DNA of 64,000 bases from Nocardia sp. NRRL S-836 (lineage in GTDB: Bacteria > Actinomycetota > Actinomycetes > Mycobacteriales > Pseudonocardiaceae): the NCBI RefSeq assembly GCF_001279525.1, contig NZ_LGDY01000115.1, positions 1-64,000 of the forward strand. The letters are read 5' to 3'. The notes below the pieces were generated by a model that made no database searches, was not told the DNA's origin, and worked only from the letters and a program-made list of their open reading frames with translations. Positions 18,458 through 26,898 of the stretch are shown here, in pieces. Within the stretch, counting starts at the first letter, position 1; each line of letters opens with the position of its first letter. The translations under genes were made by a program, and so were the position numbers.

Positions 18458-19213
18458 GTGATCGGCTATGACGCGCTTGCCGAGGTGTACGAGTGGCTCA
18501 TCTCAGATGCAAAGCTGGCTCCGGCCGAGTTCGCTGCGTCGTTCGATGACGTCCTCGGTCTTGTGCCGTCGAACGCTCACGTCCTCGATTGTTCGTGTGG
18601 GACGGGACAGTTGGCGGTTGGCCTCGCCGGTCTTGGCATGCGCGTTGTCGCAACCGACGCCAGCGAAGCGATGGTTCGTCGGACTGCGGAGTTGTCCGAG
18701 GAGTTCGGGGCATCCGTCCGGACAGCGCGGGCGGACTGGCAAGAGTTGCCCGGCCATTTCGATGACGACACCTTCGACATGGTGTTCTGCGTCGGCAACT
18801 CGCTGCACCACGCCGAGGGCTCGCGAGGCAGAGTTGCTGCTCTGGAGTCGATGTCACGGCTTCTGCGCCGTGGCGGGCGCCTGGTACTCACGTCCCGCAC
18901 TTGGGAACTCGTGAGGGCCCGAGGTTCCCGGCTGGACATCAGTGACCGGCTCGTCCGCCGGAACGGTCGCGATGCCGTCGTGGTCTACCGCTGGGACATC
19001 GCGCCGAACTGGGAGGACGAGCACCACATCGAGATTGCGATTGCGCAAGTGGATGCGGCTGGGTCGGTTCTTGCGCGCTCGGAACTGCTGTCGAGCTGGC
19101 CCTACCGATACGGAGAACTCGAAGCCGAGTTGCACCGGGTCGGACTCCAGACGGAAATGAGCACGTTCAACCTCGAGGCCGAGAACTACATGGTGGTGGC
19201 GAGCAAGGTGTAG
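18458..19213 (+). CDS. class I SAM-dependent methyltransferase, atypical composition
   Basis: 251 aa. Motif I is LDCSCGTGQLAVGLAGLG, motif II region VATDASEAMV, and post-I FDMVFCVGNSLHHAEG is typical of small-molecule methyltransferases. GTG 18458 is chosen because GGAGGT (18445-18450) lies seven bases upstream; earlier GTGs would disrupt this spacing. The gene has visibly lower third-position GC than its neighbours (for example TCAGATGCAAAGCTGGCT early on), which suggests recent acquisition. The substrate is unknown, and no biosynthetic neighbours are present. Confidence 0.85.
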   Translation: MIGYDALAEVYEWLISDAKLAPAEFAASFDDVLGLVPSNAHVLDCSCGTGQLAVGLAGLGMRVVATDASEAMVRRTAELSEEFGASVRTARADWQELPGHFDDDTFDMVFCVGNSLHHAEGSRGRVAALESMSRLLRRGGRLVLTSRTWELVRARGSRLDISDRLVRRNGRDAVVVYRWDIAPNWEDEHHIEIAIAQVDAAGSVLARSELLSSWPYRYGELEAELHRVGLQTEMSTFNLEAENYMVVASKV

Positions 19214-19318
19214 ACAACGGGCTCTCAGTCCGTGGCCGGACCGCGCGGTTGCAACCAGGGTACGTCGAGGAACCGGTGATGCGGCGCGGAAGCCGGACAT
19301 CAGCGCGTGGGCGGCCGG

Positions 19319-22300
19319 TCAGGTCCCGCAGGGCGGGATGTGCTCGACGTCCGGAAAGTGCCGTTCCCAGTCCTGCCGGGTCAACGGCGGCGACGCGGTG
19401 GCGCACACCCGTTGCGCGGCGTGCTGTTCGTCGGCCTCCCAGGCCCGCACGGTGTGGTCACCGCTCGCGCTGAGCAGCGTGTGCGCGTCGGCGTACGCCA
19501 GCCCGTACACCCGTTCGGCGTGTCCGCTCAGCACCGCGAACGGGGTGTGGTCGGACAGCCGCCACAGCCGCACGTCGTGGTCGGCGCTCGCACTGGCCAG
19601 CGTCGTGCCGTCCGGGGAGAACGCGACGGCGTGCACGGTGTCGGTGTGCCCGGTCAGCTCGGCCGTGCGGGTGCCGGTCGCGACGTCCCAGACCCGGACG
19701 GCGAAGTCGGTCGTGCCGGTGGCGAGCAGGGTGCCGTCGGGGCTGAACGCGACGGACTTCACCACGTGCGACTGACCGGGCAGGTGGGTCACGACCTGGC
19801 GCCTGGCGACGTCCCAGATCCGCACGCCGAAGTCACCGGCCCCGCTGGCGAGCGTGCGGCCGTCCGGGCTGAAGGCCAGTGCCTGCACCGATTCCGCGTG
19901 ACCGGACAGCGTGCCCAGCGACGTGCCGGTCGCGGTGTCCCACAGGACGATGGCCCGGTCGGTGCTGCCGGTGGCGAGCACGCTGCCGTCCGGGCTGACG
20001 GCCATGGCGTTCACGGCCTCGGAGTGCCCGGCCAGCGGCGGCAACGGCACCGGGCGTACCGGTTCGGTGATGTCCCAGCGGTGCACGCGGTGGTCGGCGC
20101 TCGCGGCGTAGAGGGTGCGGCGGTCGGGGGAGAACGCCACGGAGTTCACCGCGTCGGCCGGTCCGGTGAGCACCGCGACCGGCCGACCGTTCTCCAGCAG
20201 CCGCACCGTGCGGTCGTAGCCGCCGGACGCGACAAGCGTGCCCGAGGCGGCGACCGAGTACACGGAGTCGGTGTGGCTCAACGACATCGGCAGGTCCCAC
20301 AGCCGGACGGTGTGGTCGTCGCTCGCCGTCGCCAGGGTGCCGTCCGCGAACACCGCGCCCACGACGGCGGCGGTGTGGCCGGTCAGCACGAGCGGGTCGC
20401 CGGGACGGGCCAGGTCCCAGACGCGGGCCGTCCGGTCCACGCCGGTGCTCGCGAGCCGGCCGGACCGGTCGAACGCCAGCCCGCGCACGGCGTCCGTGTG
20501 CCCGGTGAACGTGCGGGGTTCGCCGCCGCCGGCGGGCCACAGCCGGATGACGCGGTCCTGGCCCGCCGTCGCGACCTGGGTGCCGTCGGGGCTGAACGCC
20601 GCCGCGTGCACCGCACCGGCGTGCCCGGTCAGCGCGCGCGGAATCCGGGTGGCCAGGTCCCACAGCAGCACCGACCCGTCCCACGCCCCGGCCACCAGGT
20701 GCGTGCCGCTCATCGCCAGTGCGACGACCGGTGCGCTGTGGGGCAGCACGGCGACCTCACGCGGCCGGCGCGGGTCGGTGAGGTCCCACAACCGCACGGT
20801 GCGGTCGGAAGCGGCGGTCGCGAGCAGGCGGTCGTCCTGGCTGAACGCGACCGCGTTGACGGTGTCGGTGTGGCCGGTCAGCGTGGCGAGGACCGTGCCG
20901 GTGGTCGTGTCCCACAAACGCGCCGTGCGGTCCCACGAGGCCGTGGCGAGCAGGTTTCCGTTGGAAGTGAACGCGAGGTCCGCCACGTTGTCGGTGTGGG
21001 CGGTCAGCGTGCGCACCTCCCGCGGGTGGTGCGGGTCCGCGACGTCGGCGAGCCTGACCGTGCGGTCGTGGCTCGCGCTGGCCAGGAGCTGCCGGGAGGG
21101 GCTGTGCGCGACGGCGTTGACGGCGTCGGTGTGGCCGGTGAGCCGGGTGGCGTAGGACGGTGTGAACGAGCTCAGCAGCGCGCTGCGGGCCTCGGTGGTG
21201 GGCCAGAGGCGGAACGCGGCGAGCCCGAGCTGGGCGGCGAGCGCGGGGTCGGTGCCGCGCAGCCGTTGCACGTCCTGGGCGACCTTCTGCGAGAGCGCGC
21301 TGTTGCGCTGCCGGGTGGCCTCGGAGCCCGCGCTCACCGCCGCGATCGTGACGGCGGTCGTGGCCACGAGCAGCACGGACAGCAGCGCGGTGAGCAGGCC
21401 GAGCCTTCGCCGGCCCCGCCTGGCGCTCGCGAGCTCGGCGGACTCGGCGGTGAGGCTCGCGGTGAGGAACGCGCGTTCACGGCTGGTCAGCGGGTGCGGC
21501 GGCCGGTCGAGCCACGAGCGGAACGACGCGAGCCGCGCACCCCGCAGCAGCGCGCCGGGATCGCGGTCGAGCGCCTCCCACACACCGGCCGACTCGGCGA
21601 GGTCGCGGTGGGCCCGCAGGCCGTCGCGGTCGGCCGCGAGCCACTCGCGCAACCGGGGCCAGCAGCGGATCAGCGCCTCGTGGGTGATCTCCACCCGGTC
21701 GCGGTCGAGCGTGATCAGCCGTTGTGCGGTGAACGCCTCCAGCACCAGCCGCGTGTCCGGTTCGTCGTCGAGCTCGGCGCGGGCGATCCGCCGTTTGATG
21801 TCCTCGGTGCCGTCACCGACCGCGACCAGCCGGATGAACAGCGACCGCGCACGTTCCCGCAGCGGCTCGGTCAGTCCGCCGAACACCGACTCGGCCGTCC
21901 TGCTCAGCGCGCCCTCGAACCCACCGGCGGCGCGGAAACCCTGCAGCGTCAGCGTGTTGCCCTTGCGGCGGTGCCACGTCTCCAGCAGCGCGTGGGACAG
22001 CAGCGGCAGCGCGCCCGCCTGGTCGACGCCGTTGGCCACCAGCTCGGCGACCAGCGCGGTCTCGACGGCGTACCCGCTGCGCCGCGCGGGCTGGATGATC
22101 GCGGCACGCAGCTCGTCGGTGGACATCGGCCCCACGGTGACCTGACCGGCGCCCATCGCCTCGACGAGCACGGGGAAGTCCGTGCAGTGGCCGTAGAAGT
22201 CCGCACGCACACCCAGCACGACCCGGTGCGCGGTGATCTCCTCCACGAACCGGCGCCGCGTCTCGCGGTCGTCGCAGAGCGTGAAGACCTCCTCGAACTG

Positions 22301-22855
22301 GTCGACGACGAGCACGGCGTCCCCGGTGGCGTGCCCGCGGTACTCGTTCAGCGGACGCGCACCCGGCGTGAAGAGCACGGCGTTGTCCAGCCGTGGCATC
22401 AGCCCGGCCCGCAGCAACGACGACTTGCCCGCGCCCGACGCGCCGACGACCACGACGACGCGCTGCTCCTTCACCCGTTCGGTCAGCTGGTCGACGAGGC
22501 GTTCACGGCCGAAGAAGCGGTCGGCGTCCTCCTGCCGGAACGCCGCGAGCCCCGCGTAGGGCGCGCTCTGGCCGTCCGCGCGGCCGGGGTCCTCCGCCGC
22601 GGAGATCTCCTGCCAGCGGCGGCGCCAGTCCTCCTCGTTCCCGCCGCACGCCCGCACGTACGCGAGCGTGACCTGCAACGTCGGCAACCTGCGCCCGGCC
22701 GCCGCCTGCGACAGCGCCGCCTCCGAGTAGTGCGTCAGCGCGCTGAGCTCGCGGTAGGTCGGGCGGCCGGCGCGTTCCCGCAACGCTCTCAGCTCGCGCG
22801 CGAACGCGAGCACCGCGCTGTCGCCCGCGTCGAGCGGACGTTCCCTGCGTGGCAT
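19319..22855 (-). CDS. HTH - STAND NTPase - TM - 14x WD40 repeat protein
   Basis: About 1178 aa. Residues 13-70 are an Xre-like HTH (TYRELSALTHYSEAALSQAA). The nSTAND1-type NTPase has Walker A GASGAGKSS (138-146) and Walker B VLVVDQFEEVF (181-191). One membrane helix is at about 486-508. I count fourteen WD40 repeats after it, enough for two seven-bladed propellers. The propellers are on the far side of the helix from the NTPase, so if the helix is real they face outside. ATG 22855 has GGGGGA six bases upstream. This is an abundant actinobacterial architecture of largely unknown function, suspected in signalling or defence. Confidence 0.9.
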   Translation of the reverse strand: MPRRERPLDAGDSAVLAFARELRALRERAGRPTYRELSALTHYSEAALSQAAAGRRLPTLQVTLAYVRACGGNEEDWRRRWQEISAAEDPGRADGQSAPYAGLAAFRQEDADRFFGRERLVDQLTERVKEQRVVVVVGASGAGKSSLLRAGLMPRLDNAVLFTPGARPLNEYRGHATGDAVLVVDQFEEVFTLCDDRETRRRFVEEITAHRVVLGVRADFYGHCTDFPVLVEAMGAGQVTVGPMSTDELRAAIIQPARRSGYAVETALVAELVANGVDQAGALPLLSHALLETWHRRKGNTLTLQGFRAAGGFEGALSRTAESVFGGLTEPLRERARSLFIRLVAVGDGTEDIKRRIARAELDDEPDTRLVLEAFTAQRLITLDRDRVEITHEALIRCWPRLREWLAADRDGLRAHRDLAESAGVWEALDRDPGALLRGARLASFRSWLDRPPHPLTSRERAFLTASLTAESAELASARRGRRRLGLLTALLSVLLVATTAVTIAAVSAGSEATRQRNSALSQKVAQDVQRLRGTDPALAAQLGLAAFRLWPTTEARSALLSSFTPSYATRLTGHTDAVNAVAHSPSRQLLASASHDRTVRLADVADPHHPREVRTLTAHTDNVADLAFTSNGNLLATASWDRTARLWDTTTGTVLATLTGHTDTVNAVAFSQDDRLLATAASDRTVRLWDLTDPRRPREVAVLPHSAPVVALAMSGTHLVAGAWDGSVLLWDLATRIPRALTGHAGAVHAAAFSPDGTQVATAGQDRVIRLWPAGGGEPRTFTGHTDAVRGLAFDRSGRLASTGVDRTARVWDLARPGDPLVLTGHTAAVVGAVFADGTLATASDDHTVRLWDLPMSLSHTDSVYSVAASGTLVASGGYDRTVRLLENGRPVAVLTGPADAVNSVAFSPDRRTLYAASADHRVHRWDITEPVRPVPLPPLAGHSEAVNAMAVSPDGSVLATGSTDRAIVLWDTATGTSLGTLSGHAESVQALAFSPDGRTLASGAGDFGVRIWDVARRQVVTHLPGQSHVVKSVAFSPDGTLLATGTTDFAVRVWDVATGTRTAELTGHTDTVHAVAFSPDGTTLASASADHDVRLWRLSDHTPFAVLSGHAERVYGLAYADAHTLLSASGDHTVRAWEADEQHAAQRVCATASPPLTRQDWERHFPDVEHIPPCGT

Positions 22856-23082
22856 CCGATTCCCCCTGCCCTCGCGTAGGAGCAAGGTAGCCCCGACGGG
22901 ACGCGGTCAGGCGTGGAACCGGGTGATCGTCTCACAGTCCACTCCGGACAGATCGGTCCTCGTGCGCCGAAAGGGTCCGGAATGGACGGTCATTCGGTCC
23001 GACGCCGGTTTTCGACACGTGCTCGTCACGTTGCACCGGCCCGTCCTCCACTAGGGTGGACCTCGACGGGAGGAGGCGTGCG

Positions 23083-23313
23083 GTGACCGACGAGGAACTG
23101 ATGATCGAGTTCGCCCTGACCCGTCTCGACCACCCCGGCCTCGACCTGGAGGAGGTCGCCGCCCTCGTGGTCCGCCGGGTGGGTCCCGACCGCATGCTGG
23201 AGTTCGCCGGTCAGACCCTCGCCCACCGCGACGAGCTGCGCGGAGCGGTGTTCCCGGCCGCCGTGGAGCACGTGCTGCGCGTGGTGCTGACGTTGCGCGG
23301 CCCGCGCGACTGA
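23083..23313 (+). CDS. small helical protein of unknown function between two STAND genes
   Basis: 76 aa starting at GTG 23083, with a perfect AGGAGG ribosome site six bases upstream, which is why I accept it as a gene. The sequence is acidic and amphipathic (TDEELMIEFALTRLDHPGLDLEEV...) and probably all-helical, with no cysteines or membrane segment. No family recognised. It ends four bases before the convergent stop of the next STAND gene and is divergent from the WD40-STAND gene, so it could be an accessory or adaptor of either. That is inference from position. Confidence 0.65.
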   Translation: MTDEELMIEFALTRLDHPGLDLEEVAALVVRRVGPDRMLEFAGQTLAHRDELRGAVFPAAVEHVLRVVLTLRGPRD

Positions 23314-23317
23314 CCGG

Positions 23318-26300
23318 TCAGGAGTTCTGGGTCAACGCCCGCCGGCTGAGCGTCCCCAGCTCCGTCAGCCGTGGCGTCCGCAGCGTCACCTCCACGGCGG
23401 GAGCCCGCAGCTCCCGTGCGATCGCCAGCGACTCCTCACCGCGCCCGACCTGGCTCAACAGCGCCGAACAGGTCTTCAGCGCGAGCCGCAGCTCGGCCGC
23501 CACCGCCACCGGCGAGGTGCGGTTGACCTCGCGGTAGATGCCGACGGCCGCCTCGGCGGCGCGGACGGCGTCGTCCAGTTCCAGGCGGGACAGCATGCGG
23601 ACCCAGGCGAAGGCGTGCAGCGCGGCGGCGACCGGGAGGGTGCGCGCGGTGCCCGTGCTGGTCACGGCGTAGCGGGTGGCGGCGAGGGCCTGGTCGCGGC
23701 GGCCGAACTCGGCCAGGCGGGTGCCCAGCAGGGCGAGGCTCGTGGCGAAGTCGGTGCGGTGGGTGTGGTCGAGGGCGGTGAGCCGCTGGTAGGTGTCGGC
23801 GGCCTGTTCGGCGGCGGTGAGGGCCTCCGCCTGCTTGCCGAGGTCGGCGTGGCGGGAGCTGAGGTTGCCCAGCGACCGCGCCAGCAGGGCCTCCATGGTC
23901 ACCAGCGCGGCGGCCGACGGGGTGAGGTGGTCCGACCAGCGCGGGTGGACCGAGCACACGGCGGTGGTGAGGCGGTGCGCGGTGGCAGAGCGCGCGGCGA
24001 GGTTGTCCGTGGACTGCATGATGCCGGGCCGCGGGAAGGAGAAGATCGCGTCCACGCGCCGTTGCAGCTCGCCGCCCGACGACGGCCGCGGTGCGCCGGG
24101 CAGTGCGACGCCGAGCTGGGTCAGCACGGTGTTGAGGCGCAGCTCGTAGGCGTGCAGGTGGGTCTCCAGGACGCTGGACCTGATCACGACCGCCTTGCGG
24201 GTGGCACCCAGCGCGCGGACGTGGTCACCGGCGCGGGCCAGGTGCACGCCGTGGTTGTGCAGCGAGGTGGCCAGCTCGGCGTCGTAGACCGCCGGGTTCA
24301 CGGTCGCGAGGTTGCGGTGCAGGTCCACGGCCTGCGTGATCCACTCCAGCCCTTCCGCCTGACGGCCCAGCTCCAGGCAGATCGCGGCCAGCTCGCGCAG
24401 CGACAGCGCGAGACCGGGTTCGAACAACGCCGGGTTCGTGATCGCGAGCCGCCTGCGGATGGCCACGGCCTGTTCGGTGGCCTCCAGCGCTTCCACCCAG
24501 TCGCCGACGTGCGAGCTGTGCAGGCCGAAGTTGTGCAGCGCGCCCGCCAGGTCCGGGTCGAACACGGCCGGGTTCACCGCGGCGAGCCTGCGGTGCAGGT
24601 CGACCGAGTGCCTGGCCGCGTCCAGCGCCTCGTGCCTGCGGCCGACGCCCGCGAGGTGCATGCCGAGGTTGTTCAACGCGACGGCGAGCGCCGGTTCGTG
24701 CGGCTGCGGGAGCCGGTGCAGGATCGCCACGCACGAGCGGGTCGCGTCCAGCGCCCGGCCGCGCAGCCCGAGCGCGGACAGGTCCATCGCCAGGTTGTTC
24801 AACGACGACGCGAGCTCCGCCGACAGCGGTGCGAGCCGCTGCCGCAACCGCACCGCGCGCCCGGTCGCGTCCAGCGCGCGCCGGCCCAGCCCGGCCCCGG
24901 ACAGGTGGGTGCCCAGGTGGTGCAGCGCCTCGGCCAGCACGAGCGAGTACTTGTCCGGCTGCCGGTGCACCAGCCCCTCGTAGATCCGCACTGCCGGCTC
25001 GCTCGCCTTCAGCGCCTCGTCGAACGCGCCCGCGTTGGCCAGCCGGCGCGCCAGCACGGTGAGCAGCCGCGCCCGTTCGGCCGGGTGGTGGGTCTGCTCC
25101 AGGCGGTGCTCGGTCAGCCGCTGCGTCAGCCGTGCCGCCGGGAAGTCGAGGTCGACGTGCCGTTCCGGCAGGCGTGGCTCGATCGCGGCCAGCAGGTCGG
25201 TGCCCGCCGAGTCGACGACCGCCATCAACGCCCCGCCACCTGCGGCGATCACGCGGCACGGGTCCTCGCGCACGAGTGCGTCGAGGTGCTCGCCGACGTG
25301 CGGCCACCGCTTGCCCGTCTCGGCGAGCACGGTGATCACCCGGCTCAGGGCGGGCGTCGACAGCAGCGCGCGCACCAGGCCGTGGCAGCGCGGGTCGGTC
25401 TTCAGGCACCGTGCGACGAGGTCCTCGCCCAGCCGGTCAGGGGCGAGCGGGGTCAGGACGGTGCCGTCGTCGGAGGGCGGGTAGCACGCCTGGTGGTCGT
25501 CGAGCAGCCGGTCGGCCTCCTCCACCGACCGCGCGATCCCGGTCGCCAGGAGCACCTCGCAGCCGTCGCGGTAGGACATCGGGCCGGTCAGCGTCGCGAG
25601 GAACACCACCCGCGCCAGCACGTCCGTGCTCGACCCGACGGTGCCGCCGCTGCGCATCCCGGCCCAGTGGTCGGTCTCCCGGTCCAGCAGGTAGCAGGCC
25701 AGCGCGCCGGGGTGGCCGGGCGGCACCCGGTTGCGGTCGCACGCGTCCACGGCGGCGAGCGCGGCCATCAGGATCGTCAGCACCGACCGGTAGGCGGGGT
25801 CCGACAGCGACCCCGCCGGTACCGCGTCACGCGCGTCGGTGCCCAGCACGGTGCTGAAGCTGTCCCGTGCCGACTCGAACACCGCCTGCCGCGCGGACAC
25901 GTCCGCGGCGAGGTCGGTCAGCCGCTCCGACTCGGCCGCCACGCCGCGCTTGAGCAGCGGGTACCGCAGCAGGTCCCACCACCGCGCACCCGAGCGGGCC
26001 AGCAGCAGCACCCTCGTGCGCCCGGCCTGGTGGATCAGCGGGTCCTCGAACAACGCCAGCAGGTCGCTGCGCGGCCACCTTTCCGCGTAGTCCACTATGA
26101 CGAGAATTCCCGCGTTCGGCTCGGTGACGGTGAACTGCGCGTCAAAGGCGCAGGAAGAATCGCCGCCGTGGTGCGCGACCAGGACGGAGTAGCCCGCCCA
26201 CATCGATTCCGTGGCGAATTCGGTGGCGAGCCTGGTCTTGCCCTGCCCGCCCGGTCCGTGCACCAGCATCGCGCTGATCCGGCCCTCGCCGCGGCGCCAC

Positions 26301-26575
26301 TCCTCGAGCCGGGCCAGTTCGTTCTCCCGGCCGGTGAACGGCACGACCTGGTTGCCCGCGAGCAGCAGTTGGCTGGGTTGTCTGCGCAGCTCAGCGGGAT
26401 CGGGCGGTGCGGGGCTGCTGAACGGGCGCAGGTCGTGGCGGCGGGCCCGGGAATGGAAGTTGACGTTTCCACCAATGTGCCCGACCTGGAGCACCGGCCC
26501 GGTCGTCAGCCCGGTGAAGTCATTGCGCACGTGAGATTCGAGACCGTCTCGTTCCCGGTTTTCGTGGCCCCGCAT
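23318..26575 (-). CDS. NTPase-TPR protein with N-terminal RHIM-like motif
   Basis: 1085 aa. NDFTG at 18-22, then VLQVGHIGGNVNF (28-40), the same motif class as the NTPases at 11524 and 42413. The P-loop NTPase has Walker A GPGGQGKT (107-114) and Walker B ILVIVDYAE (157-165). From about residue 500 onward there are tandem TPRs of 42-44 residues, recognisable by repeated LNNLAMDLSALGLRGRALDAT / LHNFGLHSSHVGDWVEALEAT patterns. ATG 26575 has AGGAG eight bases upstream. The layout suggests a sensor that oligomerises on ligand binding and signals through the short N-terminal motif. No effector domain is fused. Confidence 0.85.
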   Translation of the reverse strand: MRGHENRERDGLESHVRNDFTGLTTGPVLQVGHIGGNVNFHSRARRHDLRPFSSPAPPDPAELRRQPSQLLLAGNQVVPFTGRENELARLEEWRRGEGRISAMLVHGPGGQGKTRLATEFATESMWAGYSVLVAHHGGDSSCAFDAQFTVTEPNAGILVIVDYAERWPRSDLLALFEDPLIHQAGRTRVLLLARSGARWWDLLRYPLLKRGVAAESERLTDLAADVSARQAVFESARDSFSTVLGTDARDAVPAGSLSDPAYRSVLTILMAALAAVDACDRNRVPPGHPGALACYLLDRETDHWAGMRSGGTVGSSTDVLARVVFLATLTGPMSYRDGCEVLLATGIARSVEEADRLLDDHQACYPPSDDGTVLTPLAPDRLGEDLVARCLKTDPRCHGLVRALLSTPALSRVITVLAETGKRWPHVGEHLDALVREDPCRVIAAGGGALMAVVDSAGTDLLAAIEPRLPERHVDLDFPAARLTQRLTEHRLEQTHHPAERARLLTVLARRLANAGAFDEALKASEPAVRIYEGLVHRQPDKYSLVLAEALHHLGTHLSGAGLGRRALDATGRAVRLRQRLAPLSAELASSLNNLAMDLSALGLRGRALDATRSCVAILHRLPQPHEPALAVALNNLGMHLAGVGRRHEALDAARHSVDLHRRLAAVNPAVFDPDLAGALHNFGLHSSHVGDWVEALEATEQAVAIRRRLAITNPALFEPGLALSLRELAAICLELGRQAEGLEWITQAVDLHRNLATVNPAVYDAELATSLHNHGVHLARAGDHVRALGATRKAVVIRSSVLETHLHAYELRLNTVLTQLGVALPGAPRPSSGGELQRRVDAIFSFPRPGIMQSTDNLAARSATAHRLTTAVCSVHPRWSDHLTPSAAALVTMEALLARSLGNLSSRHADLGKQAEALTAAEQAADTYQRLTALDHTHRTDFATSLALLGTRLAEFGRRDQALAATRYAVTSTGTARTLPVAAALHAFAWVRMLSRLELDDAVRAAEAAVGIYREVNRTSPVAVAAELRLALKTCSALLSQVGRGEESLAIARELRAPAVEVTLRTPRLTELGTLSRRALTQNS

Positions 26576-26786
26576 CCGTTCCGCTCCTGAGCACGCTGGG
26601 GAAAGCGGAGAGCGTAGCGGTGTGGGCAGGTCCCTGACGGTCTGGCCAGCATTTGTCCACTTTTCCGGCCGGTCGGCGGAAAACGATTGGTCTCGACAAT
26701 TTCGAACAAGCGTGTGGTCGGCCGGGCGGGTGCGTGCGACCCGGTGTCCACAGTGGAGGTCACCGGCGGCCGCCGTGGGAGCGCGA

Positions 26787-26824
26787 CCGCCGTGGAACCA
26801 GCCGTCCGGGTGGTTCCACGGCGG
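26787..26824. promoter_or_regulatory. perfect 14-bp inverted repeat in ligA upstream region
   Basis: CCGCCGTGGAACCA (26787-26800) and its exact complement at 26811-26824, with a 10-nt loop, lie about 75 bp before ligA. It is between divergent genes, so it is not a terminator for either; it may be an operator or an mRNA leader hairpin. The rest of the 323-bp gap (26576-26898) shows no supported gene. An extra partial copy of CGCCGTGG lies just upstream at 26771. Confidence 0.6.
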
Positions 26825-26898
26825 CTCGACGACGACTCGACCCGGCCTCCACCAGGAGCGGGGCGTTTTTGTCGGTGCCGTTTAGTAACGTCCCACCC

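Noticed and set aside
19307..22879. 1190-aa plus-strand ORF
   Set aside because: Antisense shadow of the WD40 protein.
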